A stretch of DNA of 64,000 bases from positions 248,001 to 312,000 of the forward strand of contig JAFRUE010000007.1 of assembly GCA_017441925.1 (NCBI GenBank). The letters run 5' to 3'. Within the stretch, counting starts at the first letter, position 1. The number at the start of each line of letters is the position of its first letter. A program made the translations under genes and the position numbers. This DNA is from Bacillota bacterium (lineage in GTDB: Bacteria > Bacillota > Clostridia > Lachnospirales > Bianqueaceae). Below, in pieces: positions 50,413-57,915 of this stretch. A model generated the notes under the pieces. The model saw nothing but the letters and a program-made list of their open reading frames with translations, searched no databases and was not told where the DNA came from.

Positions 50413-51696
50413 TTACGGATAGAATTCGTAGGCCGTATCCCCGACGATGACCGTATCTCCCTCATGGATGCCCATCTTGATGAGACGGTCGATAACACCG
50501 CGCTGGCGCATGAATTTCTGGAAGAAATCAAAGCCTTTCTCGGTGTCAAGATACGTATAGCCGAGCATCTTATCGACTGCGGGACCTTCGATCACGTAGC
50601 TGCCGTCGTCCTGCTTATCGATCAGGATCCCATCGCCCTCTTCATCCGGAAGCATCGTATTGATGTCGTATTCCTTCTCAAAAGTACGGGGAGCTTCCGC
50701 GATCGTGTCTCTGATCTGCACGACACGGTTCAGCAGATCCTGAATGCCCTTGCCGGTAGCCGCGGATATCGGATAGACAGGATAGCCTTTTTCCTTGCAA
50801 TAGGCTTCAAGCTCCGGATAGAAGGCTCTGGCGTCCTCCAGATCCATTTTATTGGCAGCGACCACCTGCGGCAGCGCGGCGAGCTCTTCGCTGTACTGCG
50901 CAAGCTCCTGGTTGATGACTTCAAGGTCAGAGATCGGGTCTCTCCCGTCGGTACCGGAAGTATCGACGATATGGATCAGGACTCTTGTGCGCTCCAGATG
51001 CTTCAGGAAAGAATGGCCGAGGCCGGCTCCGTCCGCAGCGCCTTCAATGAGTCCGGGAATATCCGCTATTACAAGCGTTTTGCCATAGGACAGATTCACA
51101 ACGCCCAGGTTAGGTTCCAGAGTCGTGAACGGATAATCCGCGATCTTGGGCTTCGCGTTGGATACACGCGACAGGAACGTGGATTTACCGGCGTTAGGAT
51201 AGCCAAGCAAGCCGACGTCCGCAAGTACTTTGAGCTCCAGGATCAGATCCAGCGTCTTACCGGGCTTACCGGGCTGTGAATAATTGGGGATCTGCATTGT
51301 AGGCGTTGCGTAATGCTGATTGCCCTTCCCTCCCCGGCCTCCGGGCACAAGAACTTCCCGCATGCCCTCTCTGGAGAGGTCGCAGGCGACAAGACCGGTC
51401 TCTGCCTCACGGATCACTGTACCGACAGGGACCCTGATCACGAGATCCTCGGCATCCTTGCCATGACAGTTCTTCCCGGAACCGTCACCGCCCTTCGCGG
51501 CCTTGAAAATGCGTTTGTGACGGAACGCGTACAGCGTCGTCATGCCGGATTCCGTTTCAAAAATGATATCTCCGCCCTTACCGCCGTCACCGCCGTCCGG
51601 ACCGCCGTTCGCAACGAATTTCTCACGGCGGAAGGACGTGCAGCCATTGCCGCCGTCACCGGAAACAACCGTAATACGGGCTTCGTCAACATACAT
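50413..51696 (-). CDS. obgE: GTPase Obg/CgtA
   Basis: 427 residues in three domains: Gly-rich Obg fold (1-~158), G domain with GYPNAGKST, DIPGLIEGA and NKMD, and a C-terminal OCT domain (~345-427). It is a ribosome-assembly and stress GTPase. ATG 51696 is preceded by AAAGGAG, which itself directly follows the T run of a terminator-like hairpin (51714-51753); see findings. Confidence 0.97.
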   Translation of the reverse strand: MYVDEARITVVSGDGGNGCTSFRREKFVANGGPDGGDGGKGGDIIFETESGMTTLYAFRHKRIFKAAKGGDGSGKNCHGKDAEDLVIRVPVGTVIREAETGLVACDLSREGMREVLVPGGRGGKGNQHYATPTMQIPNYSQPGKPGKTLDLILELKVLADVGLLGYPNAGKSTFLSRVSNAKPKIADYPFTTLEPNLGVVNLSYGKTLVIADIPGLIEGAADGAGLGHSFLKHLERTRVLIHIVDTSGTDGRDPISDLEVINQELAQYSEELAALPQVVAANKMDLEDARAFYPELEAYCKEKGYPVYPISAATGKGIQDLLNRVVQIRDTIAEAPRTFEKEYDINTMLPDEEGDGILIDKQDDGSYVIEGPAVDKMLGYTYLDTEKGFDFFQKFMRQRGVIDRLIKMGIHEGDTVIVGDTAYEFYP

Positions 51697-51713
51697 AAGT
51701 GGGATTCTCCTTT

Positions 51714-51753
51714 AAAAAACAGGTTTCAAGTCTGAATAAGGCTTGAAACCTGT
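51714..51753 (-). terminator. Strong terminator between rpmA and obg
   Basis: ACAGGTTTCAAG/CTTGAAACCTGT 12-bp stem (51719-51730 with 51742-51753), 11-base loop, then six T on the minus strand, 17 bases before the obg start. Confidence 0.88.
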
Positions 51754-51787
51754 CTGAAAATCGCTTAAACCAAAATCACAGAACGAA

Positions 51788-52096
51788 TCAGTCTGCTGCG
51801 GTTTCGGAATCACGAACCTCGACCGGATATACAGAAACCTGCTTCTTGTCACGGCCGAATCTTTCAAACTTTACACGGCCCTCAATCAGAGCATAAAGCG
51901 TATAATCGTTGCCCAGACCGACGTTCAGACCCGGATGGATACGGGTACCGTTCTGACGGTACAGGATGTTGCCGGCCTTAACGATCTGGCCGTCCGCGCG
52001 CTTGGCTCCCAGACGCTTCGCATTGGAGTCACGTCCGTTCTTGGTGGAGCTGACGCCCTTCTTATGAGCAAACATTTGAAGATTGATCAGAATCAT
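51788..52096 (-). CDS. rpmA: 50S ribosomal protein L27
   Basis: 102 residues. The N-terminal segment [20 protein letters not shown] contains the Firmicutes leader cleaved by Prp, here with Met in place of the usual first Phe of [22 protein letters not shown]-type residues and [18 protein letters not shown] are typical of L27. The start overlaps the prp stop by 4 bases. Confidence 0.97.
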   Translation of the reverse strand: MILINLQMFAHKKGVSSTKNGRDSNAKRLGAKRADGQIVKAGNILYRQNGTRIHPGLNVGLGNDYTLYALIEGRVKFERFGRDKKQVSVYPVEVRDSETAAD

Positions 52097-52452
52097 TGCA
52101 ATGCACCTCCTCTATTGTACGGTACTTTTTTTACTCTCACAAACCTGCTGTACTGCGCGGCTAGTGATTCCAGACCCAGGACCATGAGGTCAAGGATCAG
52201 ATCGGTACTTTCAGACTCTTCCGCTCTCTCGGCTGCCGGTACGGAAGCTTCCAGATATCCGTCGTCGTCTGCTATATAGCGGACCTCGTCGGATGTGAGA
52301 ACTTCGATTCCGTTGATACTGTTCTGTGCAAGGAACGAGACCGCCGCACAGACCGGATCTGCCTGATCAGCCGGAACAGATTCCGTATGCCCGGAGATCA
52401 CAAAGCTCTTAACCTTGCTCCGGGAATTCATCTGAAATACAGCTTCAACCAT
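52093..52452 (-). CDS. prp: Ribosomal-processing cysteine protease Prp
   Basis: 119 residues. The catalytic His is in SFVISGHTE and the Cys in [10 protein letters not shown], both placed as in the Prp (YsxB) family. Prp trims the N-terminal leader of L27. The gene sits between rplU and rpmA as in other Firmicutes, overlapping rpmA by 4 bases. This copy starts 15 bases after the rplU stop. Confidence 0.93.
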   Translation of the reverse strand: MVEAVFQMNSRSKVKSFVISGHTESVPADQADPVCAAVSFLAQNSINGIEVLTSDEVRYIADDDGYLEASVPAAERAEESESTDLILDLMVLGLESLAAQYSRFVRVKKVPYNRGGALQ

Positions 52453-52467
52453 CAGCCTGTAATCAGC

Positions 52468-52779
52468 TTAAGCCTTGATGGAATCGATCTTAAGCTTGGT
52501 ATAATACTGACGATGTCCCTGTTTCTTGTGATAGCCCTTCTTGGATTTATACTTGTAAACAACGACCTTCTTGGCACGGCCTTCCTTAACGGTCGTAGCG
52601 GCAACTTCCGCTCCCTCTACGTAGGGCTTGCCAACCTTCACACCATCGTCTGCGAATACAGCGAGTACCTTATCAAAGGTGTAAGACTCTCCTTCAACCA
52701 GACCGAGCTTCTCAACGAAAACAATGTCTCCTTCTTGTACCCTGTACTGCTTTCCGCCAGTTTCGATTACAGCGAACAT
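52468..52779 (-). CDS. rplU: 50S ribosomal protein L21
   Basis: 103 residues: [25 protein letters not shown] and a basic [27 protein letters not shown] tail are typical of L21. AAAAGGAGGTG precedes the ATG. First gene of rplU-prp-rpmA, with a long leader. Confidence 0.98.
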   Translation of the reverse strand: MFAVIETGGKQYRVQEGDIVFVEKLGLVEGESYTFDKVLAVFADDGVKVGKPYVEGAEVAATTVKEGRAKKVVVYKYKSKKGYHKKQGHRQYYTKLKIDSIKA

Positions 52780-52869
52780 TACACGGCACCTCCTTTTATC
52801 AAGACTCGCCGGCTGTGGCTGTTCTCTGCCTGTGCAGATACACTTAAAAACACCTCGCCGAGCGGCAAC
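52780..52869 (-). promoter_or_regulatory. Probable L21 (rplU) mRNA leader
   Basis: A ~90-base untranslated leader with GCCGCTCGGCGAGGTG followed by a T run and GC-rich pairings. It resembles the Firmicutes L21 leader element by position and by its GCGAGGTG-type segment, but I cannot confirm the fold without a covariance model. Confidence 0.5.
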
Positions 52870-52875
52870 ATGAGT

Positions 52876-52904
52876 ATCATATCATACGAAAAGCCCGATG
52901 TCAA
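52876..52904 (-). promoter_or_regulatory. Promoter of rplU-prp-rpmA
   Basis: TTGACA (52899-52904), 17 bases, TATGAT (52876-52881) on the minus strand. Confidence 0.85.
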
Positions 52905-52938
52905 GCGGAAAAATGAATATTTTCCATAATTGGTTCAA

Positions 52939-53505
52939 TTACTGAATAGTAAATTCATTCCCATAGTAATAGGTCGTAATCTCCAATCGGGCAGAAATCC
53001 TGCTTATAGATACCAGATGAAGATATCTTCCGGGAGGAAGCTCCCCGTACCAATACTCAAAATCATGCTTCTTGTCCACAGAATCGCCTGGCTGTAGATT
53101 CAAAGCATCGGAGAAAACGCTTTCGTTTCTTATAACTTCGGCATGCTGCCATTCTTCGTTCTCGTATTTATACAGATCAAAAGAACGGCCATAAGTACAA
53201 GTGTCTGAAGTTTGGTTTGAATAAGTGCATATGCAGCCCTGCGGCGTAACAGAAGATAAAGTTACAGTAAAACCTTGAAGGTTATTCATCCCGTTGGATA
53301 GCGCGCTTTCCAGCAGGAAGTCCTGTACGGAAGATTCTGAAAGGTTTACTGTCTCAGAAGCTTCTGATGATGCTGTTGATTCTGATATCTGGACATCTTC
53401 ACTCACCTCCGTATTCTCCTCACGGAGATGACAAGATGCTAGTAGGATAAATCCGGTCAAGATCAATAATAACAACACGTGAAAATGCTTCGATAGAATT
53501 TTCAT
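52939..53505 (-). CDS. Putative lipoprotein, Ig-like domain
   Basis: 188 residues. A signal peptide with lipobox (LLLLILTGFILLASC) is followed by a Ser/Glu/Val-rich linker and a ~110-residue beta domain (FTVTLSSVTPQGCICTYSNQ ... SFDLYKYENEEWQHAEV) that resembles an Ig-like domain seen in other Firmicutes lipoproteins. It is an outer-face membrane-anchored protein. The gene is clearly more AT-rich than its neighbours and has no ribosomal partner role. The radical SAM pair and rplU usually flank a ribonuclease E/G gene in related genomes; here this gene sits in that place. Likely horizontal gain. Confidence 0.75.
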   Translation of the reverse strand: MKILSKHFHVLLLLILTGFILLASCHLREENTEVSEDVQISESTASSEASETVNLSESSVQDFLLESALSNGMNNLQGFTVTLSSVTPQGCICTYSNQTSDTCTYGRSFDLYKYENEEWQHAEVIRNESVFSDALNLQPGDSVDKKHDFEYWYGELPPGRYLHLVSISRISARLEITTYYYGNEFTIQ

Positions 53506-53687
53506 GAAAATTAATTTCTATTTAGACCAAGAGAGTTCTCTTGCATGTATTCTCTGGCATGGAACTATAGAAGATATGGCTATGAAGAAAAATACCACAA
53601 ATGATATTACTTTCTTTATCTTTTTTGTTTTCTTGCAATTGAAATGTATTTATCCTCCCTTGTCAAGTGATAGCATTGATTATCTAT
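53506..53687. other. AT-rich intergenic stretch
   Basis: 182 bases, much richer in A and T than the surroundings, with no gene, terminator or repeat that I can support. It is continuous in composition with the lipoprotein gene and is likely part of the same insert. Confidence 0.5.
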
Positions 53688-54404
53688 CTAATGATCTTTC
53701 ATAATGGAGATCAGATCCACCAGCCTGCCGTCTTCCTGCTGGCAATACAGCCCTGTTCTCTCGATCAGTTCGTATCCGGTCTGCTCCGGGTGTCCGCAGG
53801 TCTCCCAGAAGACCTTCATCATCCTGTCGGGCTTGAGATTTTCCTTCTCCGTGGCAAGACACAGAAGCCGCATTGTTAGCGGTTCTGTAAGCTCCAGACT
53901 GCATATCATGGGTTTAATGTCCAGATCGACCATCTGCTTACGGCCTTTGGATTTGGCGAGCTTCTGGATCGTAATCTCGGGTTTTTCCAGGAATCGTGCG
54001 AGATAATCAGCGTATTCATCCTGATGCCTCTCCGGCAGATGGATCAGGTATTCCGCGTGCGTAACGATCGCCATGGCGGGTTTGGCGCCTTCCGGCATGT
54101 CATAGGCCGCAAGGACCTGCAGGTGCACCGGGAGGGCTGAATTCATGCGCTTGATGAGCTCATCGTTTGCAATATCGCCTGCAAGCTCAATGTCCATGAT
54201 TTCCACATGACTGGTCTGTCCAAGAGACAGAGGCCGTGCAAAAGACATGCGCGGATGCGGATTGAATCCCTGTGAGAAGACGAGTTCGATCCCTTCACGG
54301 CTGATCGCGCGCTGGAAGATCCGCATCATATCCAGATGACCGACAAAACGCATACGGTGTGTCTTCTCAAAGACGAGTCTCTTCTTGATACGTTCAGGAT
54401 TCAT
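53688..54404 (-). CDS. TIGR03936/DUF2344 radical SAM-associated protein
   Basis: 238 residues from ATG 54404 (GAGGAGGGG upstream). RLVFEKTHRMRFVGHLDMMRIFQRAI and SQGFNPHPRMSFARPLSLG define the family, which is always encoded beside or fused to the TIGR03960 radical SAM protein. Function unknown. The start lies 11 bases inside the end of the radical SAM gene. Confidence 0.92.
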   Translation of the reverse strand: MNPERIKKRLVFEKTHRMRFVGHLDMMRIFQRAISREGIELVFSQGFNPHPRMSFARPLSLGQTSHVEIMDIELAGDIANDELIKRMNSALPVHLQVLAAYDMPEGAKPAMAIVTHAEYLIHLPERHQDEYADYLARFLEKPEITIQKLAKSKGRKQMVDLDIKPMICSLELTEPLTMRLLCLATEKENLKPDRMMKVFWETCGHPEQTGYELIERTGLYCQQEDGRLVDLISIMKDH

Positions 54405-56283
54405 CAGAGCCCCTCCTCTCTTCGAAACAGAGCCCGGCTCTGGCAAAGGCCATCATGCCGCATCCGGAGCAGGCTTTGCCGCAATCGATCGTCGGCAGCC
54501 CCTGTTTAGCACGCTCATATTCCCTCTGGAGCCATCGTTTCGTCACGCCATAGTTAATCATATCCCACGGCAGGATCTCGTCATACGGACGCTCTCTGTA
54601 GTTATAATACTGGAGCTCGATATGGCACTCCTCTAGCGCTTTTTTCCAGAGGTCCTCTCTGTAATAATCGGACCATGCATCGAAACGGCAGCCTTTTTTC
54701 CAGGCCGTATAGATCAGATCGGCCACACGGCGGTCTCCGCGTGCGATCACGCCTTCGAGCGTGCTCAGATAGGAATCATGCCAGTTATAGCGGATCTTAC
54801 GGTTCGTGATGAGTCCGGACAGATAAGTCTGTTTGGCAGTATACTGCTCCGAAGACACCTGCGGAGCCCACTGGAACGCGCTGAACGGCTTTGGTACGAA
54901 GAAGGACGTACTGACAGTAACCGATACATCGCGGGAGCGTTTGTCAAGGTCTGTCTTGCGCCAGACGTCTACGATCTCATAGCCGAGATGCGCGATTCCG
55001 AAGATATCTTCGTCCGTCTCAGTCGGCAGTCCGAGCATGAAATACAGTTTGACCCTGTCCCAGCCGCCGGAGAAGGCAAGACGGCATCCGCGCAGAATGT
55101 CTTCTTCGGTAATGCCCTTGTTGATAACGTCGCGGAGGCGCTGAGAACCTGCTTCCGCAGCGAAAGTAATGCCGGTCTTCTTACCTTCGGCCAGTTTCTC
55201 CATCAGGTCGAGAGAAAAGGCGTCAACACGCAGCGAAGGCAGGGAAATGGCTACGTGAGGGTGTTTCTGATGGAATTCCGTCATCAGTTCGCCGAGCCAT
55301 GGATAATCATCCGTGCTGAGCGATGTGAAGGAAATCTCATCATATCCTGTGTTTTTCAGGATCTCTTCGCTGGTTTTGAGGACCATATCTTTTGTCCGGT
55401 AGCGGACGGGCTTATAGACCTGTCCCGCCTGGCAGAAACGGCATCCGTGGACGCATCCGCGGAAGATCTCCATCACAGCGCGGTCAAAAACGGACTGCAG
55501 ATTCGGCACGACAGGACGTACGGGATAGAACGATGTATTCAGGTCATCTGTGATATCCTTGCGGATCTCAATCGGCGCATCCGGCCGGTTCGGCTTAAAG
55601 GAACGGATCGCTGGCGTATACTCGGCTCCCACGGCCGGATGATCTTCATATTCTACATCATAGAACGCAGGCACGTAGATCGGTCCCAGATCGAGGATTT
55701 TAGCGAGAAAGTCCCTGCGGTGCCCTCCTGCTTCCTTATGAGCCTTATAACGGCGGAAAATCTCTTCATAACAGACCTCGCCCTCTCCAATATAGAAGAA
55801 ATCGATAAAAGGCGCCATAGGCTCCGGGTTGGACGCTGTCGGTCCGCCGGCGATGACAAGCGGATCATCGTCTGTGCGGTCTTTTGAATAGATCGGGATC
55901 CCGGAGAGGTCCAGCACATTCAGAATATTGGTAAAGGACATCTCATACTGCAGGGTAAACGCAAGAAAATCCATATCCTTGACCGGAGAGAACGTTTCCA
56001 GCGTATACAAAGGGATCTGACGGGCACGCAGCTGCTCTTCCATATCGGGCCATGGCGCGAAAACGCGTTCACAGTAGACATCGTCCATGCTGTTGAACAT
56101 GCCGTATAGAAGCTGCAGACCCAGATGAGACATGCCGACTTCATATACGTCCGGATAACAGAAAGCGACTCGGACAGGCGTCTTATCCGGGTCTTTATAA
56201 ACAGCGTTCAGTTCTTCACCGATATAGCGGGCCGGCTTGTCCACAGACAGCAGGACGGGATCCGGTACAGTAACTCTTCTCAT
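54394..56283 (-). CDS. B12-binding-domain radical SAM protein, TIGR03960 family
   Basis: 629 residues. Residues ~30-190 form the B12-binding-like Rossmann domain. The radical SAM cluster is Cys277, Cys281 and Cys284 (RGCVHGCRFCQAG). The C terminus has a second Cys set (CGKACSGCGMMAFARAGLC), probably another Fe-S site. No substrate is known for this conserved family, which pairs with the DUF2344 protein. The start overlaps the mgs-like gene by 4 bases. Confidence 0.93.
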   Translation of the reverse strand: MRRVTVPDPVLLSVDKPARYIGEELNAVYKDPDKTPVRVAFCYPDVYEVGMSHLGLQLLYGMFNSMDDVYCERVFAPWPDMEEQLRARQIPLYTLETFSPVKDMDFLAFTLQYEMSFTNILNVLDLSGIPIYSKDRTDDDPLVIAGGPTASNPEPMAPFIDFFYIGEGEVCYEEIFRRYKAHKEAGGHRRDFLAKILDLGPIYVPAFYDVEYEDHPAVGAEYTPAIRSFKPNRPDAPIEIRKDITDDLNTSFYPVRPVVPNLQSVFDRAVMEIFRGCVHGCRFCQAGQVYKPVRYRTKDMVLKTSEEILKNTGYDEISFTSLSTDDYPWLGELMTEFHQKHPHVAISLPSLRVDAFSLDLMEKLAEGKKTGITFAAEAGSQRLRDVINKGITEEDILRGCRLAFSGGWDRVKLYFMLGLPTETDEDIFGIAHLGYEIVDVWRKTDLDKRSRDVSVTVSTSFFVPKPFSAFQWAPQVSSEQYTAKQTYLSGLITNRKIRYNWHDSYLSTLEGVIARGDRRVADLIYTAWKKGCRFDAWSDYYREDLWKKALEECHIELQYYNYRERPYDEILPWDMINYGVTKRWLQREYERAKQGLPTIDCGKACSGCGMMAFARAGLCFEERRGSDES

Positions 56284-56693
56284 ACGGTGTCTCCTTGTGT
56301 CTTTTTATGCAGCCCGCGCCAGTTCAGAAGCCCGGCGTCGATCCCGAGCAGGAGCATCTCTGCACTTGCAATATTGGTAGCTATGGGGATATTCTGCTGG
56401 TCGCACAGGTTGATCAGCTGTACGAACCAGGAATTGACGGCACGGTCCTCCGGTTCATGGAACAGGATCACCATATCGATTTCATTGGAGACGATCATCG
56501 AAGCGATCTGCTGCAGCCCGCCAAGCAGACCGGGCAGATATTTGGTGATCGAAAGATCCGTAACTTCTTCGATCTGCCGGGCAGTCGTCGCGGTCGCGTG
56601 CAGTGTATGCTGCTTGAGGATGGGCTGATAGGCGATGCAGAGATTCTGCATCAGATGTTTCCTTTTGTCATGAGCGGCCAAAGCGATATTCAT
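56280..56693 (-). CDS. Methylglyoxal synthase-like protein, catalytic residues lost
   Basis: 137 residues, clearly homologous to methylglyoxal synthase over its length (AHDKRKHLM, LPGLLGG, IPIATNIASAEMLL). The residues needed for catalysis in the Escherichia enzyme have changed: GGDQQ is GGLQQ (Asp to Leu), FWDPL is FHEPE, and the HDPDV segment is NSWFV (His and Asp lost); the phosphate loop TGTTG is TATTA. I infer a non-catalytic ligand sensor or a decayed copy. It overlaps rodA and the radical SAM gene by 4 bases each, so it is still translated within the operon. Confidence 0.85.
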   Translation of the reverse strand: MNIALAAHDKRKHLMQNLCIAYQPILKQHTLHATATTARQIEEVTDLSITKYLPGLLGGLQQIASMIVSNEIDMVILFHEPEDRAVNSWFVQLINLCDQQNIPIATNIASAEMLLLGIDAGLLNWRGLHKKTQGDTV

Positions 56694-57880
56694 AACGAAA
56701 ACCTCACTGTATCCCTGTCAGAGACCGCAAGAAGCAGATCCTGACGCTTTGTAGACGCGTTTACCTGCAGGACCATACCGATTCCGATCAGAGACGAAAG
56801 CAGAGAACTCATGCCATAGCTCATGAACGGGAGCGGAATTCCGGTATTGGGAAGGATCGCTGTGTTAACACCGATATGGATGGCAGACTGCAGCGCGATC
56901 CAGGTAGCCGTGCCGGCACAGACAAGCTTACCATACAGGTCTTTGGAGTGCATGCCGATGTACAGGATCCGCCATACGATGAAGGCAAGCAGCAGGAAAT
57001 AGACGCTGCATCCGAAGAAACCGAGCTCTTCTCCGAGAATTCCGAAGATAAAGTCCGTCATCGGGACAGGGATCATACCGCTTGAATTGGAAAGCCCTAC
57101 TCCGGTAAGACCGCCCGAGGAGATCGCGTACTGGGATTTCAGCGTCTGGTAGGCATAGTTCTGCGCGTATTTCTCCGGCTCAAAGAAAGCCCAGATTCGT
57201 GTTGCCTGGTATTCGGAGAGGATCCTCGGTCCGGAAGGATTATAAGCGTCCGAATAGATAATGTAAATCGCGGCTCCGCCGATCACGAGGGCCAGTACGA
57301 TATATTTCCAGTCCAGTCCGCTGGCGAAAAGGATGACTGCCGCGATCGAGAATACGACGATCGTTGTGGAGAGGTCAGGCTCTTTCAGGATCAGAAACAG
57401 CGGAATACCGACAAGCAGCATATACAGCAGCAGGTTCGGAAAATAGTTGATCCGTTCGCTGCGGGCTTCGCAGAATCGAGCAAGTACAAGAACAAGAAAG
57501 AATTTGGCAAATTCGGATGGCTGCAGAGTGTATCCGCCGAAGAACGGGATCCATCTGCGGACACCCTCCTCTCCTTCCGTACCGCTTCCGACACCGATCA
57601 GAAGGACCGCGACAAGCAGCAGAAGCATGAAAAGATACGCAGGAACAGTCGCGAAATTCAGCAGTTCTTTGCTGAGAAAGGTGATGATCAGCATGAATAC
57701 GAGGCCGATGATCAGTCCGAGCAGCTGTTTGCGCATGATCGGACCAAGACTTAAGTGAGACAGGGAGATCTCTCTTCCGCCGGCTGAACCGATCATGATA
57801 ATGCCGAAAGAAACCGTTATGACGACCGCGATCAGCAGCGGAAAATCAATACGGGCCGCGATCTGTGTGCTTTTCTTCAT
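56690..57880 (-). CDS. rodA: FtsW/RodA/SpoVE family SEDS glycosyltransferase, RodA-like
   Basis: 396 residues with about ten membrane helices. SEDS motifs: RRWIPFFGGYTLQPSEFAKFFLVL, LKEPDLSTTIVV and GIPLPFMSYG. The protein polymerises lipid II glycan together with its PBP2 partner, encoded just upstream. The RodA name rests on operon position with mreBCD and mrdA; it could equally be called FtsW by sequence alone. Confidence 0.92.
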   Translation of the reverse strand: MKKSTQIAARIDFPLLIAVVITVSFGIIMIGSAGGREISLSHLSLGPIMRKQLLGLIIGLVFMLIITFLSKELLNFATVPAYLFMLLLLVAVLLIGVGSGTEGEEGVRRWIPFFGGYTLQPSEFAKFFLVLVLARFCEARSERINYFPNLLLYMLLVGIPLFLILKEPDLSTTIVVFSIAAVILFASGLDWKYIVLALVIGGAAIYIIYSDAYNPSGPRILSEYQATRIWAFFEPEKYAQNYAYQTLKSQYAISSGGLTGVGLSNSSGMIPVPMTDFIFGILGEELGFFGCSVYFLLLAFIVWRILYIGMHSKDLYGKLVCAGTATWIALQSAIHIGVNTAILPNTGIPLPFMSYGMSSLLSSLIGIGMVLQVNASTKRQDLLLAVSDRDTVRFSL

Positions 57881-57915
57881 CCGGAGATCCTCCTTTCTGT
57901 ATCAGAGTCTTACAC

